64,000 nt of DNA from Alkalibacillus silvisoli. GTDB taxonomy: Bacteria; Bacillota; Bacilli; Bacillales; Alkalibacillaceae. The stretch covers positions 32,300 through 96,299 of the forward strand of contig NZ_BAAACZ010000019.1 of assembly GCF_039521975.1 (NCBI RefSeq). The letters run 5' to 3'. Position 1 is the stretch's first letter. Each line of letters opens with the position of its first letter. This document shows, piece by piece, positions 17,846 to 25,853 of the stretch. Under the pieces are notes generated by a model. It did not search any database. It was given only the letters and a program-made list of their open reading frames with translations, and was not told where the DNA came from. The translations under genes were made by a program, and so were the position numbers.

Positions 17846-17929
17846 AGTAAACCCTCACTTTATAAGTTGTTATTTGTTTATGGATAATAGGTGGCAACTT
17901 TTTTCTAAAATTGCCGCCTGTTCTACTGC

Positions 17930-18409
17930 TTAAATAAATAAATTAATAGCACCATCTTCACCTTCAGAGATATAAGCTGCTACACCACCATACTTAATAT
18001 CATCTAACAATTCTTCTTCTTTAAGCCCTAATAAATCCATGGTCATTGTACATGCTAGTAGTGTAATCTCTTGTTCTTGAGCCATTGAAATTAAGTCATC
18101 TAACGGCATCGCGTTGTGCTTTTTCATAACATTTTTAATCATCTTAGGTCCCATACCAGCAAACTGCATTTTCGATAGTGGTAATTTTTCAGCACCTCTT
18201 GGCATCATTTTGCCAAACATTTTTTCCATAAACGTTTTACTTGGACGTAGTTTTTCGTCTTTTCTTAAAGCGTTTAATCCCCAAAATGTGTGAAAAATCG
18301 TTACGTCATGGTCATAAGCTGCAGCACCATTAGCAATAATATAAGCAGCCATCGCTCGATCATAATCTCCACTGAATAAGATAATATTTGTTTTCTTTTG
18401 TTCTGACAT
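17930..18409 (-). CDS. DsrE family protein
   Basis: This 159-residue protein has the DsrE/DsrF-like fold pattern: IILFSGDYDRAMAAYIIANGA at the start, the Met/Lys-rich middle (FGKMMPRG), and LLACTMTMDLLGL with the single conserved Cys. DsrE-type proteins take part in sulfur relay with TusA and rhodanese, which surround it here. There is no signal peptide. A promoter with a CstR operator lies directly upstream (18427-18454). It was probably acquired with the cluster. Confidence 0.88.
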   Translation of the reverse strand: MSEQKKTNIILFSGDYDRAMAAYIIANGAAAYDHDVTIFHTFWGLNALRKDEKLRPSKTFMEKMFGKMMPRGAEKLPLSKMQFAGMGPKMIKNVMKKHNAMPLDDLISMAQEQEITLLACTMTMDLLGLKEEELLDDIKYGGVAAYISEGEDGAINLFI

Positions 18410-18426
18410 CTTAATTCCCCCTCATT

Positions 18427-18454
18427 TTTATACCCCCAAAGGTATATATTCCAA
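18427..18454 (-). promoter_or_regulatory. dsrE promoter with CstR operator
   Basis: On the minus strand TTGGAA-16-TATAAA forms a plausible sigma-A promoter. The operator ATACC-CCCAAA-GGTAT (18430-18445, written on the plus strand) covers the spacer and -10. The same ATACC-N6-GGTAT frame recurs upstream of tusA and cstR. Confidence 0.75.
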
Positions 18455-18463
18455 TAAAAAAAC

Positions 18464-18691
18464 TTAGCCTTTTTCGACGTAAAACGTATATACACCGTCT
18501 TCTTCTTTTGTCTCTAATAGTTCATGACCTGATGATTTCGTCCATGCTGTTAAATCACTTTTTGCTCCTGCATCTGTTGCGACAACTTCTAATACTTCAC
18601 CAGAGTTTACTTCTTCGATTGCTTTTTTCGTTCTTACGATTGGCATTGGGCATGCTAAACCTTTTGCGTCTAATGTTTTTGTGATATTCAT
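18464..18691 (-). CDS. TusA-like sulfurtransferase
   Basis: This 75-residue TusA-family protein has the GLACPMPIVRTKKAI signature with the sulfur-carrying Cys. It acts as a small sulfur carrier between rhodanese-type proteins. The start ATG 18691 follows AGGAGGAAT. Its own promoter and operator sit at 18722-18764. It is also very similar to the TusA half of the fusion protein at 16959-17528, so the two probably share an origin. Confidence 0.93.
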   Translation of the reverse strand: MNITKTLDAKGLACPMPIVRTKKAIEEVNSGEVLEVVATDAGAKSDLTAWTKSSGHELLETKEEDGVYTFYVEKG

Positions 18692-18721
18692 TGTTATTCC
18701 TCCTAATTTTTCTTTTAACTA

Positions 18722-18764
18722 ATACCATATGGGGTATATTATGTTATAAAATAAATTGTGTCAA
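18722..18764 (-). promoter_or_regulatory. tusA promoter with CstR operator
   Basis: The minus strand shows TTGACA-17-TAATAT (-35 at 18759-18764, -10 at 18736-18741). The operator ATACC-ATATGG-GGTAT (18722-18737) begins on the -10 and runs over the likely transcription start. Confidence 0.85.
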
Positions 18765-18784
18765 CCCTTTAACCTTTTAATACT

Positions 18785-19045
18785 TTAACGGCTTTTAACT
18801 AATAAGTTGACAGCTTCTTTAACTCGATCGTCTGTGTTTTCACCATTCTCTTCAGCTTCTCTTACACACTCAATTAAATTCTCACTTACAATCACACCAA
18901 TTGTTCGGTCAATAGCTGTTCGACTTGCTGAAAGTTGTGTAATTACTTCCCTACAATCTTCACCTTCTTCCATCATACGAAGAACTCCACGCAACTGACC
19001 TTCCAAACGTTTTATTCTATTTTTAACTTTTGGATCGTATTCCAT
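18785..19045 (-). CDS. cstR: CstR-type persulfide-sensing repressor (CsoR family)
   Basis: This is an all-helical CsoR-family repressor of 86 residues. With ATG 19045 the two sensor Cys fall at positions 31 (EDCREV) and 60 (ENLIECV), the same numbers as in staphylococcal CstR. The copper-binding His of CsoR is replaced by Asn in SENLIEC, which is the CstR hallmark. CstR proteins form di- to tetrasulfide links between these Cys in the presence of persulfide and leave DNA. The start was chosen because AAGGAG is eight bases upstream; ATG 19051 is too close. The gene lies at the head of the sulfur cluster it probably controls. Confidence 0.9.
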   Translation of the reverse strand: MEYDPKVKNRIKRLEGQLRGVLRMMEEGEDCREVITQLSASRTAIDRTIGVIVSENLIECVREAEENGENTDDRVKEAVNLLVKSR

Positions 19046-19099
19046 TTTCATGACTCCTTTCCAAATACATTGAAAGTTTACTGTTTAACTTACACATTC

Positions 19100-19128
19100 A
19101 TCTTATACCCCTGTAGGTATTTTGTCAA
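19100..19128 (-). promoter_or_regulatory. cstR promoter with CstR operator
   Basis: On the minus strand TTGACA (19123-19128), a 17-nt spacer and TAAGAT (19100-19105) form a promoter. The operator ATACC-CCTGTA-GGTAT (19105-19120) fills the spacer, so bound CstR would block RNA polymerase and autoregulate. Confidence 0.85.
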
Positions 19129-19234
19129 ACGTATTATTCATAGTAGGTTGTTAGTAATCACTCTAAGAAGTTTTAAACAAGGGGATTCAATGAGGATCAA
19201 GAGTCGTAGCTTTATTTATTCAGGTAGGGGAAAA

Positions 19235-19270
19235 ACAAAAAAGCTGATATCTAATAAGATATCAGCCTTT
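19235..19270 (-). terminator. Terminator of the coat-protein gene
   Basis: GCTGATATCT and AGATATCAGC form a 10-bp stem with A- and T-runs on both sides, so it could act in either direction. It lies 14 bp after the CotY/CotZ-like stop. Confidence 0.9.
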
Positions 19271-19283
19271 TTCACTAGTTTAG

Positions 19284-19820
19284 TTATTCTCTTCCTGCTG
19301 CTCTTGTTACATTAAAGTCAGATACTGGTAGAGCTCTTACTGGTTCTAGGCAAGAAATCGCAACAAAGTCACAAAGGTCAACTTTGATACAGATTCCTGT
19401 TCTTTGTAGTCCTGTTGCACCATCGAAGTAATCACATACATCTCTCTTCTTTCTGCCTGGGCACTGACCATTACCGTTAACAGGTAATAGAAGTTCTAGG
19501 TCCGCACAGCAGTCTTTATAAACTTTACTGACACGGAATATCGGTGATTCAAAGCAGTTGAATTCTGTTACATTATTTACAACGGATTGTAATACCCCGC
19601 TACCTAAGAACGGTTTACAGCTTCCTTTACAGTATAGAATAAATGGAATTGTGTCATTACCAGTTGTAACTGCTGGCGATACTAAATTTTGAATGGATTG
19701 CTTACAGCTTACATCACACTCAGGTGTTGTAATCTCATCTTGTGCTGCTGCAATTTGTCTTACCGTCTTACATACACACTTACTATCCTTGCAATCGAAG
19801 TCTTTGCAATCATCCCACAT
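19284..19820 (-). CDS. Spore coat/exosporium protein, CotY/CotZ family
   Basis: This Cys-rich protein of 178 residues has 16 Cys spread over the whole length. The family core includes DTIPFILY, FNCFESPIFRVSKV, CCADLELLLPV and the C-terminal CIKVDLCDFVAISCLEPV, which parallel B. subtilis CotY/CotZ. These proteins crosslink the outer coat and, in exosporium formers, the basal layer. No signal peptide is visible, as expected for coat proteins. It stands alone, divergent from dgk-dck, and the B. subtilis cotVWXYZ neighbours are absent. No sigma-K promoter was identified with certainty. Confidence 0.85.
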   Translation of the reverse strand: MWDDCKDFDCKDSKCVCKTVRQIAAAQDEITTPECDVSCKQSIQNLVSPAVTTGNDTIPFILYCKGSCKPFLGSGVLQSVVNNVTEFNCFESPIFRVSKVYKDCCADLELLLPVNGNGQCPGRKKRDVCDYFDGATGLQRTGICIKVDLCDFVAISCLEPVRALPVSDFNVTRAAGRE

Positions 19821-19997
19821 GTTAATTTCACTCCTTTATTGTATCGTTATTATAGATTATGTTGGACAACAAAAAGTGTATAGGTGAGTGGCAAGATTTT
19901 GACCATATTTTTCAAAAGTAGATTTTTGTCCAATTATGACTAAAAATTTGATATGATGGAGGGCAGTAATATTTATGTTTCGAATGGAGGAATGAAG

Positions 19998-20645
19998 GTG
20001 AATTCTAAACATGTGCCATTCATCGCAGTAGAAGGTCCAATTGGCGTTGGTAAAACGTCTTTATCTAAAAAGATTGCGACACATTTTTATTTTCATTTAT
20101 TAAAAGAAATTGTCGAAGAAAACCCATTTTTAGGCAAGTTTTATGACAATATTGAAGAGTGGAGCTTCCAAACGGAGATGTTTTTCCTATGTAATCGATA
20201 TAAACAACTAGAAGATATAGGAAAGCATTATTTAAATAACGAAAAGCCTGTTGTTTCAGACTATCATGTTATGAAAAATATGATTTTTGCTAAACGGACA
20301 CTTCAAACACATCAATTTGATAAATATGAACAAATATTTAATATCTTAACTAAAGATATGCCAAAGCCTAATGTGATGATTTATATTCATGCAAGTCTAG
20401 ATACATTATTAACACGGATTGAAAATCGTGGACGTGAGGTAGAACAAAATATCCAGCCTGCTTACTTAGAACAGCTTTCATATGATTATGATGTTTTTAT
20501 GGATCATTTTGAAGCTGAAAATCCTGATATACCCGTCATTCGATTAAACGGAGATGAACTCGATTTCATTAAACACCAATCTGATTTAGATTACATCTTG
20601 TCAATTGTTAAACAACATATCCAAAAAGGAGAAGTCTTATCATGA
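19998..20645 (+). CDS. dgk: Deoxyguanosine kinase
   Basis: Dgk phosphorylates deoxyguanosine for nucleotide salvage. The P-loop GPIGVGKTS lies near the N-terminus, with the MFFLCNRYKQLED and SDYHVMKNMIFAKRTL segments seen in B. subtilis Dgk and the LID-region RIENRGREVE. GTG 19998 is chosen: GGAGG at 19986-19990 is seven bases upstream, while the in-frame ATG codons at 19953 and 19992 have poor or overlapping sites. It overlaps dck by 4 bp, so the two are translationally coupled. In B. subtilis the pair is also adjacent to serS/tRNA-Ser. Confidence 0.93.
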   Translation: MNSKHVPFIAVEGPIGVGKTSLSKKIATHFYFHLLKEIVEENPFLGKFYDNIEEWSFQTEMFFLCNRYKQLEDIGKHYLNNEKPVVSDYHVMKNMIFAKRTLQTHQFDKYEQIFNILTKDMPKPNVMIYIHASLDTLLTRIENRGREVEQNIQPAYLEQLSYDYDVFMDHFEAENPDIPVIRLNGDELDFIKHQSDLDYILSIVKQHIQKGEVLS

Positions 20646-21313
20646 ACCAATCAAACCCATATGAAATCCCTAACAATGCCGTTATTACGATCGCAGGTAC
20701 AGTAGGGGTTGGAAAATCCACGATGACTAAGGCATTAGCAAATGCGTTAAATTTTAGAACATCTTTTGAAAAAGTCGAGAACAATCCTTATTTAGATAAA
20801 TTTTATTCTGATTTTGAACGCTGGAGCTTTCATTTACAAATTTATTTCCTTGCTGAAAGGTTTAAAGAGCAAAAAAGGATCTTTGAATACGGAGGCGGGT
20901 TTATTCAAGACCGTTCTATTTATGAGGATACAGGGATTTTCGCTAAAATGCACTATGATAAAGGGACAATGACACCTACAGATTATAATACGTATACCAA
21001 CTTGTTTGACTCGATGGTGATGACACCATACTTTCCGCATCCTGATTTATTAATATACCTAGAGGGTTCTTTTAATGATGTGTTAGAACGTTTAAGAAGC
21101 CGTGGACGTCAAATGGAACAAGAAACACCAATTGAGTATTGGAAAGAGATGTATGAGAGATATGAAAATTGGATTAATAACTTTAATACTTGTCCTGTCA
21201 TGCGTATTAATATTAATGATTATGACCTTATAAATCCAAACACTTCTATAGAGCCAATCCTTGAGCGAATAAGTGAACACATCCAAATATCAAGGAAATT
21301 TATTAAATCATAA
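20642..21313 (+). CDS. dck: Deoxyadenosine/deoxycytidine kinase
   Basis: Dck phosphorylates deoxyadenosine and deoxycytidine. It has the P-loop GTVGVGKST, the FERWSFHLQIYFLAERFKEQK segment and QDRSIYEDTGIFA with the DRS motif. RLRSRGRQME forms the LID. Its 223 residues are nearly collinear with B. subtilis Dck. Its start overlaps the dgk stop and it shares the terminator at 21312-21345. Dgk and Dck together allow salvage of three deoxynucleosides. Confidence 0.94.
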   Translation: MNQSNPYEIPNNAVITIAGTVGVGKSTMTKALANALNFRTSFEKVENNPYLDKFYSDFERWSFHLQIYFLAERFKEQKRIFEYGGGFIQDRSIYEDTGIFAKMHYDKGTMTPTDYNTYTNLFDSMVMTPYFPHPDLLIYLEGSFNDVLERLRSRGRQMEQETPIEYWKEMYERYENWINNFNTCPVMRININDYDLINPNTSIEPILERISEHIQISRKFIKS

Positions 21314-21345
21314 AGAAATCCCAGCCCTTTAGCTGGGATTTCTTT
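21312..21345 (+). terminator. Bidirectional terminator between dck and the bactofilin gene
   Basis: AAAGAAATCCCAGC and GCTGGGATTTCTTT form a 14-bp stem with a 6-nt loop. It lies between two convergent genes and has A- and T-rich sides. Confidence 0.92.
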
Positions 21346-21348
21346 ATG

Positions 21349-21756
21349 TTATGAAACTTGTTCTTCTTGTGAAGCTTCTTGTTTTTGATTTGACTTTGAT
21401 TTTTTAGAATCATCAACAATCATATTGCTACGACCAGTTAAATTACCACCTTCTTCAATAACCAATACACCCATTGTAATATCACCATTAATAACACCTG
21501 TTGCTTCAATTCTTAAGGTCCCAGAGGCATACACATCACCATTCACTTGACCTGCTATAGTTAAATCACGTCCTTTAACATCCGCTTCTACTTTACCCTC
21601 AGAACCTATGACTATATCACCATCACAACGAATATTTCCTTTAAAGTCACCATCAATCCGAATACTTGCTTGTGTATTTAAGTCCCCTTCAAATTGAGTT
21701 AAAGCCCCAATGACAGTATCAACATTATTGATCAGTTTTTCTTGTTTTGAAAACAT
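21349..21756 (-). CDS. Bactofilin family cytoskeletal protein
   Basis: Bactofilins polymerise without nucleotides through a beta-helix. This 135-residue protein shows the regular short repeats with Gly turns (IRIDGDFKGNIRCDGDIVIG, GRDLTIAGQVNGDVYA, LRIEATGVINGDI) followed by a Lys/Ser/Gln-rich tail. ATG 21756 is preceded by AAAAGGTGG. The upstream gene ends 15 bp before it and encodes an M23 peptidase. Such bactofilin-LytM pairs shape the wall in other bacteria, so the two probably act together. Confidence 0.88.
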   Translation of the reverse strand: MFSKQEKLINNVDTVIGALTQFEGDLNTQASIRIDGDFKGNIRCDGDIVIGSEGKVEADVKGRDLTIAGQVNGDVYASGTLRIEATGVINGDITMGVLVIEEGGNLTGRSNMIVDDSKKSKSNQKQEASQEEQVS

Positions 21757-21771
21757 GTTTAAAACCACCTT

Positions 21772-22722
21772 TTAATCATTTAAAACACGTTGTAAAAAAG
21801 ACATATATGGATAAGGATCGACCGTTTCACCACTTCTAATAATTTCATAATGTAAATGAACACCAGTGCTTCTTCCTGTTGAGCCCATAAGACCAATTAA
21901 ATCCCCTTGTTGCACTTGTTCACCCACTTCAACATCTAACTCTCCTAAGTGAGCATACCTTGTCTCATATGAATTAGGATGATCAATAATGACAGACAAA
22001 CCATACCCACCATCTCGTCCTGCAAAAGAAACAATACCATCACCTGTTGCATAAATCTCTGTTCCCCAGCCATCAGCTAAATCAATGCCACTATGATAAG
22101 CTTCTGTTGATGTAAACGGATCAGATCGATAACCGTATTCAGACGTAATTCTCTCTGTATCTGCCGGCCAATATACTGGAATTGTTTCTAAATCTGTCTT
22201 AACTCCTTCAAGTTGATCAATGGCATTCTCATAACGATCAACTAATGATGGAGCTGATTGTTTTAGAGAGGTTAAATCGATCGTCTCATCTTCCTCTTTA
22301 ATTGATTTACTGGGTTGGATATCTTTACGATCAACCGCAAGTTCTATTCCACCCTGTGGTCCCTCTTCATCAAACGCAGTAATCTCATTTGGCTCTAGAG
22401 TTGCAATCATTTCAGTCAGCTGTTCTTCTAGTAGTTCCAATTCCTCTATATGCATTTCAATTTCTGTTCGATCATCTTCATATGTAGTAATTTGTTCTTC
22501 CTGTTCTGTTAATACTTCTTCTACTTGTACAACCGTTTGTTTTAATTGTGTATTTTCATTTGATAATTGACTTACAAATGTTAAAGAACCAATCAAACTT
22601 AATGTGAGGATTGCTATACCAGTCATAAAACTGAATACTAAAAACTTACTTAATGATAAATGTTTCACTTTTTGACTAGCATCAGATACAACTAATATTC
22701 GCCATTTGTTAACACGTTTCAT
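21772..22722 (-). CDS. Membrane-anchored M23 (LytM) peptidase
   Basis: The protein has 316 residues. A basic N-terminus is followed by a membrane segment around residues 25-48, a Gln/Glu-rich coiled coil (about 52-105), a linker, and a C-terminal LytM domain. That domain has YHSGIDLADGWG for the first zinc His and Asp, and VHLHYEI for the HxH. It is expected to be an endopeptidase outside the membrane. The gene precedes a bactofilin by 15 bp, which suggests a cell-shape or sporulation role. No substrate is visible. A frameshift or truncation is not apparent. Confidence 0.9.
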   Translation of the reverse strand: MKRVNKWRILVVSDASQKVKHLSLSKFLVFSFMTGIAILTLSLIGSLTFVSQLSNENTQLKQTVVQVEEVLTEQEEQITTYEDDRTEIEMHIEELELLEEQLTEMIATLEPNEITAFDEEGPQGGIELAVDRKDIQPSKSIKEEDETIDLTSLKQSAPSLVDRYENAIDQLEGVKTDLETIPVYWPADTERITSEYGYRSDPFTSTEAYHSGIDLADGWGTEIYATGDGIVSFAGRDGGYGLSVIIDHPNSYETRYAHLGELDVEVGEQVQQGDLIGLMGSTGRSTGVHLHYEIIRSGETVDPYPYMSFLQRVLND

Positions 22723-22859
22723 AAAAGGTACCTACCTTTGACCTTAAACTCTAACCGTGAGTTTATGTACTATTTGAATCTTCTATACAAAATTAGATAT
22801 AAAAAAAAGGCTACTAAAACGTAACCATTGCTGTCTATGCTGATAATTATTAAATTATA

Positions 22860-22952
22860 TGGCGGAGGAGGAGGGATTCGAACCCCCGCGGGCCGTGAAG
22901 CCCCTGGCGGTTTTCAAGACCGCTCCCTTCAGCCGGACTTGGGTACTCCTCC
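22860..22952 (-). tRNA. tRNA-Ser (UGA)
   Basis: This is a 93-nt class II tRNA on the minus strand. The acceptor is GGAGGAG/CTCCTCC, the anticodon loop is CTTGAAA (anticodon TGA), the variable arm is long, the T-loop is GGTTCGAATCC, and the 3' end is encoded as GCCA. It lies just after serS, as in Bacillus (trnSL-Ser1). The rest of the 480 bp from 22723 to 23200 shows only the serS terminator. Confidence 0.97.
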
Positions 22953-23148
22953 GTGAACTGACAAAATAAAATATATCACATGATTCGACACGTTGCAAGG
23001 TAAAATAATAAATTCATAAATATTTTTACCTAAAGAGTCAAATTGCAGCAAAAGTTTACAAACCTTTAATCGCCAACGTTTTATAGTATACCACAGGCAA
23101 TCTCGAATTATAAAGGGTGAATTTGAATTTATTGCGGAAATTTTAAAT

Positions 23149-23191
23149 AGAGGTTTAGGCTCCTGTTTTATTTACTAGAGCCTAAACCTCT
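23149..23191 (-). terminator. Terminator of serS
   Basis: A perfect 14-bp stem AGAGGTTTAGGCTC/GAGCCTAAACCTCT lies 10 bp past the serS stop. The following T-run is short (ATTTAAAATTTC), so read-through into tRNA-Ser remains possible. Confidence 0.8.
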
Positions 23192-23200
23192 AAATTGACT

Positions 23201-24481
23201 TTATTTAACTGAAATTCGCTCTACATTCCCCATATACGGGCGTAACGCTTCTGGTATTGTCACTGAACCATCTTCATTTTGATAGTTTTCCAATATAGCA
23301 GCTACTGTACGGCCAACTGCTAAACCAGAACCATTTAAAGTATGGACAAATTCAGGTTTTGCATTCGCCTCACGACGGAATCTTAACCCAGCACGTCTAG
23401 CTTGAAAAGCCTCAAAGTTTGAACATGAAGAAATTTCACGATATGTGTTATAACTTGGGATCCAAACTTCTATGTCATACTTTTTAGCCGCAGTGAAGCC
23501 TAAATCAGCTGTGCACATATTCATCACACGGTATGGTAGTTTTAGTAATTGTAAAACTTTCTCCGCATGAGAAGTTAACTCTTCTAAAGTGTTATAAGAA
23601 TCCTCTGGCTTAACTAATTGAACAAGCTCAACTTTATTAAACTGATGCTGTCTAATTAATCCTCTCGTGTCACGACCCGCAGAACCTGCTTCACTTCTAA
23701 AATTCGTACTAAAAGCTGCAAACTTCTTCGGTAAATCCTCAAGCGTTAATATTTCATCTCTGTGGACATTCGTTACAGGAACTTCTGCAGTTGGAATTAA
23801 GAAATAATCCAAATCTTCAAGTTTAAAGACATCCTCACCGAATTTAGGTAATTGTCCTGTTCCAGTTAAACTACTGCGATTAACGATTTGTGGTGGTAGC
23901 ATTTCTTCATAACCATGTTCATCTGCATGTAAATCCATCATAAAGTTAATCAGTGCACGCTCCAAACGAGCACCTAACCCTTTATAAAAGGCAAAACGAC
24001 TACCGGTTACTTTGGATGCACGTTCAAAGTCGATAATATCTAGCTCATCAGCAATATCCCAGTGAGGCTTTACCTCGAAATCAAACGTTGGCACTTCACC
24101 CCAGTGTTTAACACCAATATTGTCATCTTCAGTCTCACCCACTGGTACTGTTTCATGTGGAACGTTAGGAATGGATAAAAGTAATTCATTTAATTTTTCT
24201 TCTACCTCATTTAGTTGACCATCAATTTCTTTAATACGATCGCCAACTTCACGCATTTCCTTAATTAAATCATCAGCATCTTGTTTTTCTTTCTTGAGTC
24301 GAGAAATTTCTTTAGAAACTTCATTACGACGAGCTTTTAATTCTTCTGATTCTTGAATATAAGCTCGTCTCTTCTCATCCCAGTCTAAAAACTGGTCTAA
24401 GTCTGTTAAATCTTCACCACGATGTTGCATTTTTACTTTAATTTCATCAAAATTTTGCCTTAAAAACTTTAAATCAAGCAT
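23201..24481 (-). CDS. serS: Seryl-tRNA synthetase
   Basis: SerS charges tRNA-Ser. The 426-residue class II enzyme has a long N-terminal coiled-coil arm (about 30-105), TAEVPVTN, motif 2 (FRSEAGSAGRDTRG with the QHQFNKVE that follows), EISSCSNFEAFQARR, and motif 3 in NGSGLAVGRT. The start is ATG 24481 with GGAGGTAT eight bases away. It is read after a T-box leader (24960-25190) and an inserted 416-bp inverted-repeat element, and it lies beside tRNA-Ser. Confidence 0.97.
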   Translation of the reverse strand: MLDLKFLRQNFDEIKVKMQHRGEDLTDLDQFLDWDEKRRAYIQESEELKARRNEVSKEISRLKKEKQDADDLIKEMREVGDRIKEIDGQLNEVEEKLNELLLSIPNVPHETVPVGETEDDNIGVKHWGEVPTFDFEVKPHWDIADELDIIDFERASKVTGSRFAFYKGLGARLERALINFMMDLHADEHGYEEMLPPQIVNRSSLTGTGQLPKFGEDVFKLEDLDYFLIPTAEVPVTNVHRDEILTLEDLPKKFAAFSTNFRSEAGSAGRDTRGLIRQHQFNKVELVQLVKPEDSYNTLEELTSHAEKVLQLLKLPYRVMNMCTADLGFTAAKKYDIEVWIPSYNTYREISSCSNFEAFQARRAGLRFRREANAKPEFVHTLNGSGLAVGRTVAAILENYQNEDGSVTIPEALRPYMGNVERISVK

Positions 24482-24536
24482 GCTTATACCTCCTATATTT
24501 TCATAATTATTAAAACCTAATCAGTTTTAAAATAAC

Positions 24537-24952
24537 GCTCTGTTAAAGTCCGTTGTTGTTATTGTGAATCGCTTTCGGTGGATGCTTTCACCCGCAGGGC
24601 ACAAGTGTAACATCTGCTCAAATTTCCCTACGGTCATTTGTCGCAGTGTTTTCTTTGCCGCAGCACGGCTCGAGCTAAACAGCTTCATCGATTAAACATC
24701 TTAGTGTTTTGCACCGTGGAAGCCTACTTCGGAGCGTTACTAGCCAGACACAGGTGCATCTCTCGGCAGGAAAACATTGCCTGTGGGGTCTCGAGACTCG
24801 TGCTATTCCTGTGACGACCCGGACGGTCTAATGTCGACGTTGGCCACAGGACGTGGCCGACTTTAGTCGACCAGGAGTCGCCACCTTCACTCATCACAAT
24901 ACAACAACTTAGAGCAACCTTTTAAATAATCAACACTAAGCTTTAACAGAGC
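24537..24952. mobile_element. 416-bp inverted-repeat element (MITE-like) in the serS leader
   Basis: The ends are GCTCTGTTAAAG (24537-24548) and CTTTAACAGAGC (24941-24952), a perfect 12-bp inverted repeat. Just inside lie GTTGTTGTTATTGTGA on the left and TCACAATACAACAAC on the right. The interior is more GC-rich than its flanks, folds on itself and has no long reading frame. On the minus strand it contains GGTGGCGACTCCTG and GGAC-type segments like the structured intergenic repeats of Bacillaceae. It abuts the T-run of the T-box terminator. No transposase and no clear target duplication were seen. Confidence 0.65.
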
Positions 24953-24959
24953 TTAAAAT

Positions 24960-25190
24960 AAAAAAACGTCCCTTTACTACACGAAGTAGTAAAGGGACGA
25001 GGTTATATTTCCCGCGTTGCCACCCTTGTTAAAGAGACATTCTCTTCCAACTCAAGCTAGCTATAACGTTGCTAAACCCGGATTAACTTACTTAGAATTC
25101 GGTTAATCTGCTAAAGGATGGATTCACAACTTGTTTATACTAGTTCTCAGCAACCACTAGCTCTCTTAAATAAACAAATGCCGTTACTAT
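24960..25190 (-). promoter_or_regulatory. T-box leader of serS
   Basis: The minus strand carries the T-box sequence GGGTGGCAACGCGGG (25011-25025). It is followed by a terminator with a 14-bp stem (24967-24980/24986-24999) and a T-run. Upstream, GAGAGCTAGTGGTTGCTGAGAACTAG fits stem I, and GAATCCATCC suggests a UCC specifier. Uncharged tRNA-Ser would stabilise the antiterminator and allow serS expression. The 5' end is approximate. The MITE-like element separates this switch from serS by about 480 bp. Confidence 0.9.
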
Positions 25191-25244
25191 TTCCTTTTAA
25201 ACGCATTTCATTTCATATTTATAGACACAAATATACCTTATATT

Positions 25245-25841
25245 TTACACAGATGCAAGCTTCTTTGTTTTGGCTACCTCAACCATATCAACAAAATAAG
25301 AGACAAGGCGATGGTCATCTGTTAATTCTGGATGAAAGGCAGTTGCTAAGTAATGGCCTTGCTTAGCAGCTACAATTTTATCATCATAAGTAGCCAATAC
25401 CTCAGTATCTTCTTTTACTTGTTGTATATAGGGTGCTCTAATAAATACAGCCTCAAAGTCTGATGTGACACCTTTAATTTCCATTGAGGCTTCAAAGCTT
25501 TCCTTTTGCCTACCAAATGCATTACGAGCGACTACCATATCCATTAACCCTAAATGGGCATCGTTTTGACCATCAATATCTGAAGCAAGTAAGATTAATC
25601 CAGCACAAGTACCGAAGATTGGTTTACCTGACTGACCGAATTTAACAAGAGAGTCAAAGAAGTCATACCGATCAATAAGACGACGCATCGTTGTACTCTC
25701 ACCACCAGGTAAGATTAAACCATCAATTTCTTGTAACTGCTCTGGCCTTTTAATAACAACTGCTTCTTTACCACAAGCTTCTATAGATCGAACATGTTCT
25801 ATAATAGCACCTTGTAGTCCTAATACACCAATTGTTGTCAT
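25245..25841 (-). CDS. pdxT: Pyridoxal 5'-phosphate synthase glutaminase subunit PdxT
   Basis: PdxT releases ammonia from glutamine and passes it to PdxS. The class I-type glutaminase signature is complete: GGESTTMRRL, the nucleophile Cys in FGTCAGLILL, and the His-Glu pair in AFHPELTDDHR. ATG 25841 gives 198 residues with AAAGGGG seven bases away; ATG 25844 is possible. It follows pdxS by about 10 bp, so the two are one operon and form the 12+12 PLP synthase. Confidence 0.96.
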   Translation of the reverse strand: MTTIGVLGLQGAIIEHVRSIEACGKEAVVIKRPEQLQEIDGLILPGGESTTMRRLIDRYDFFDSLVKFGQSGKPIFGTCAGLILLASDIDGQNDAHLGLMDMVVARNAFGRQKESFEASMEIKGVTSDFEAVFIRAPYIQQVKEDTEVLATYDDKIVAAKQGHYLATAFHPELTDDHRLVSYFVDMVEVAKTKKLASV

Positions 25842-25853
25842 CATAATACCCCT

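Noticed and set aside
17888..17915. GGCGGCAA/TTGCCACC hairpin before the rhodanese gene
   Set aside because: It contains a mismatch and no T-run, so neither terminator nor attenuator could be supported.
25118..25366. 82-codon plus-strand frame over the serS T-box
   Set aside because: It lies antisense to the T-box leader and the end of pdxT; no ribosome binding site.
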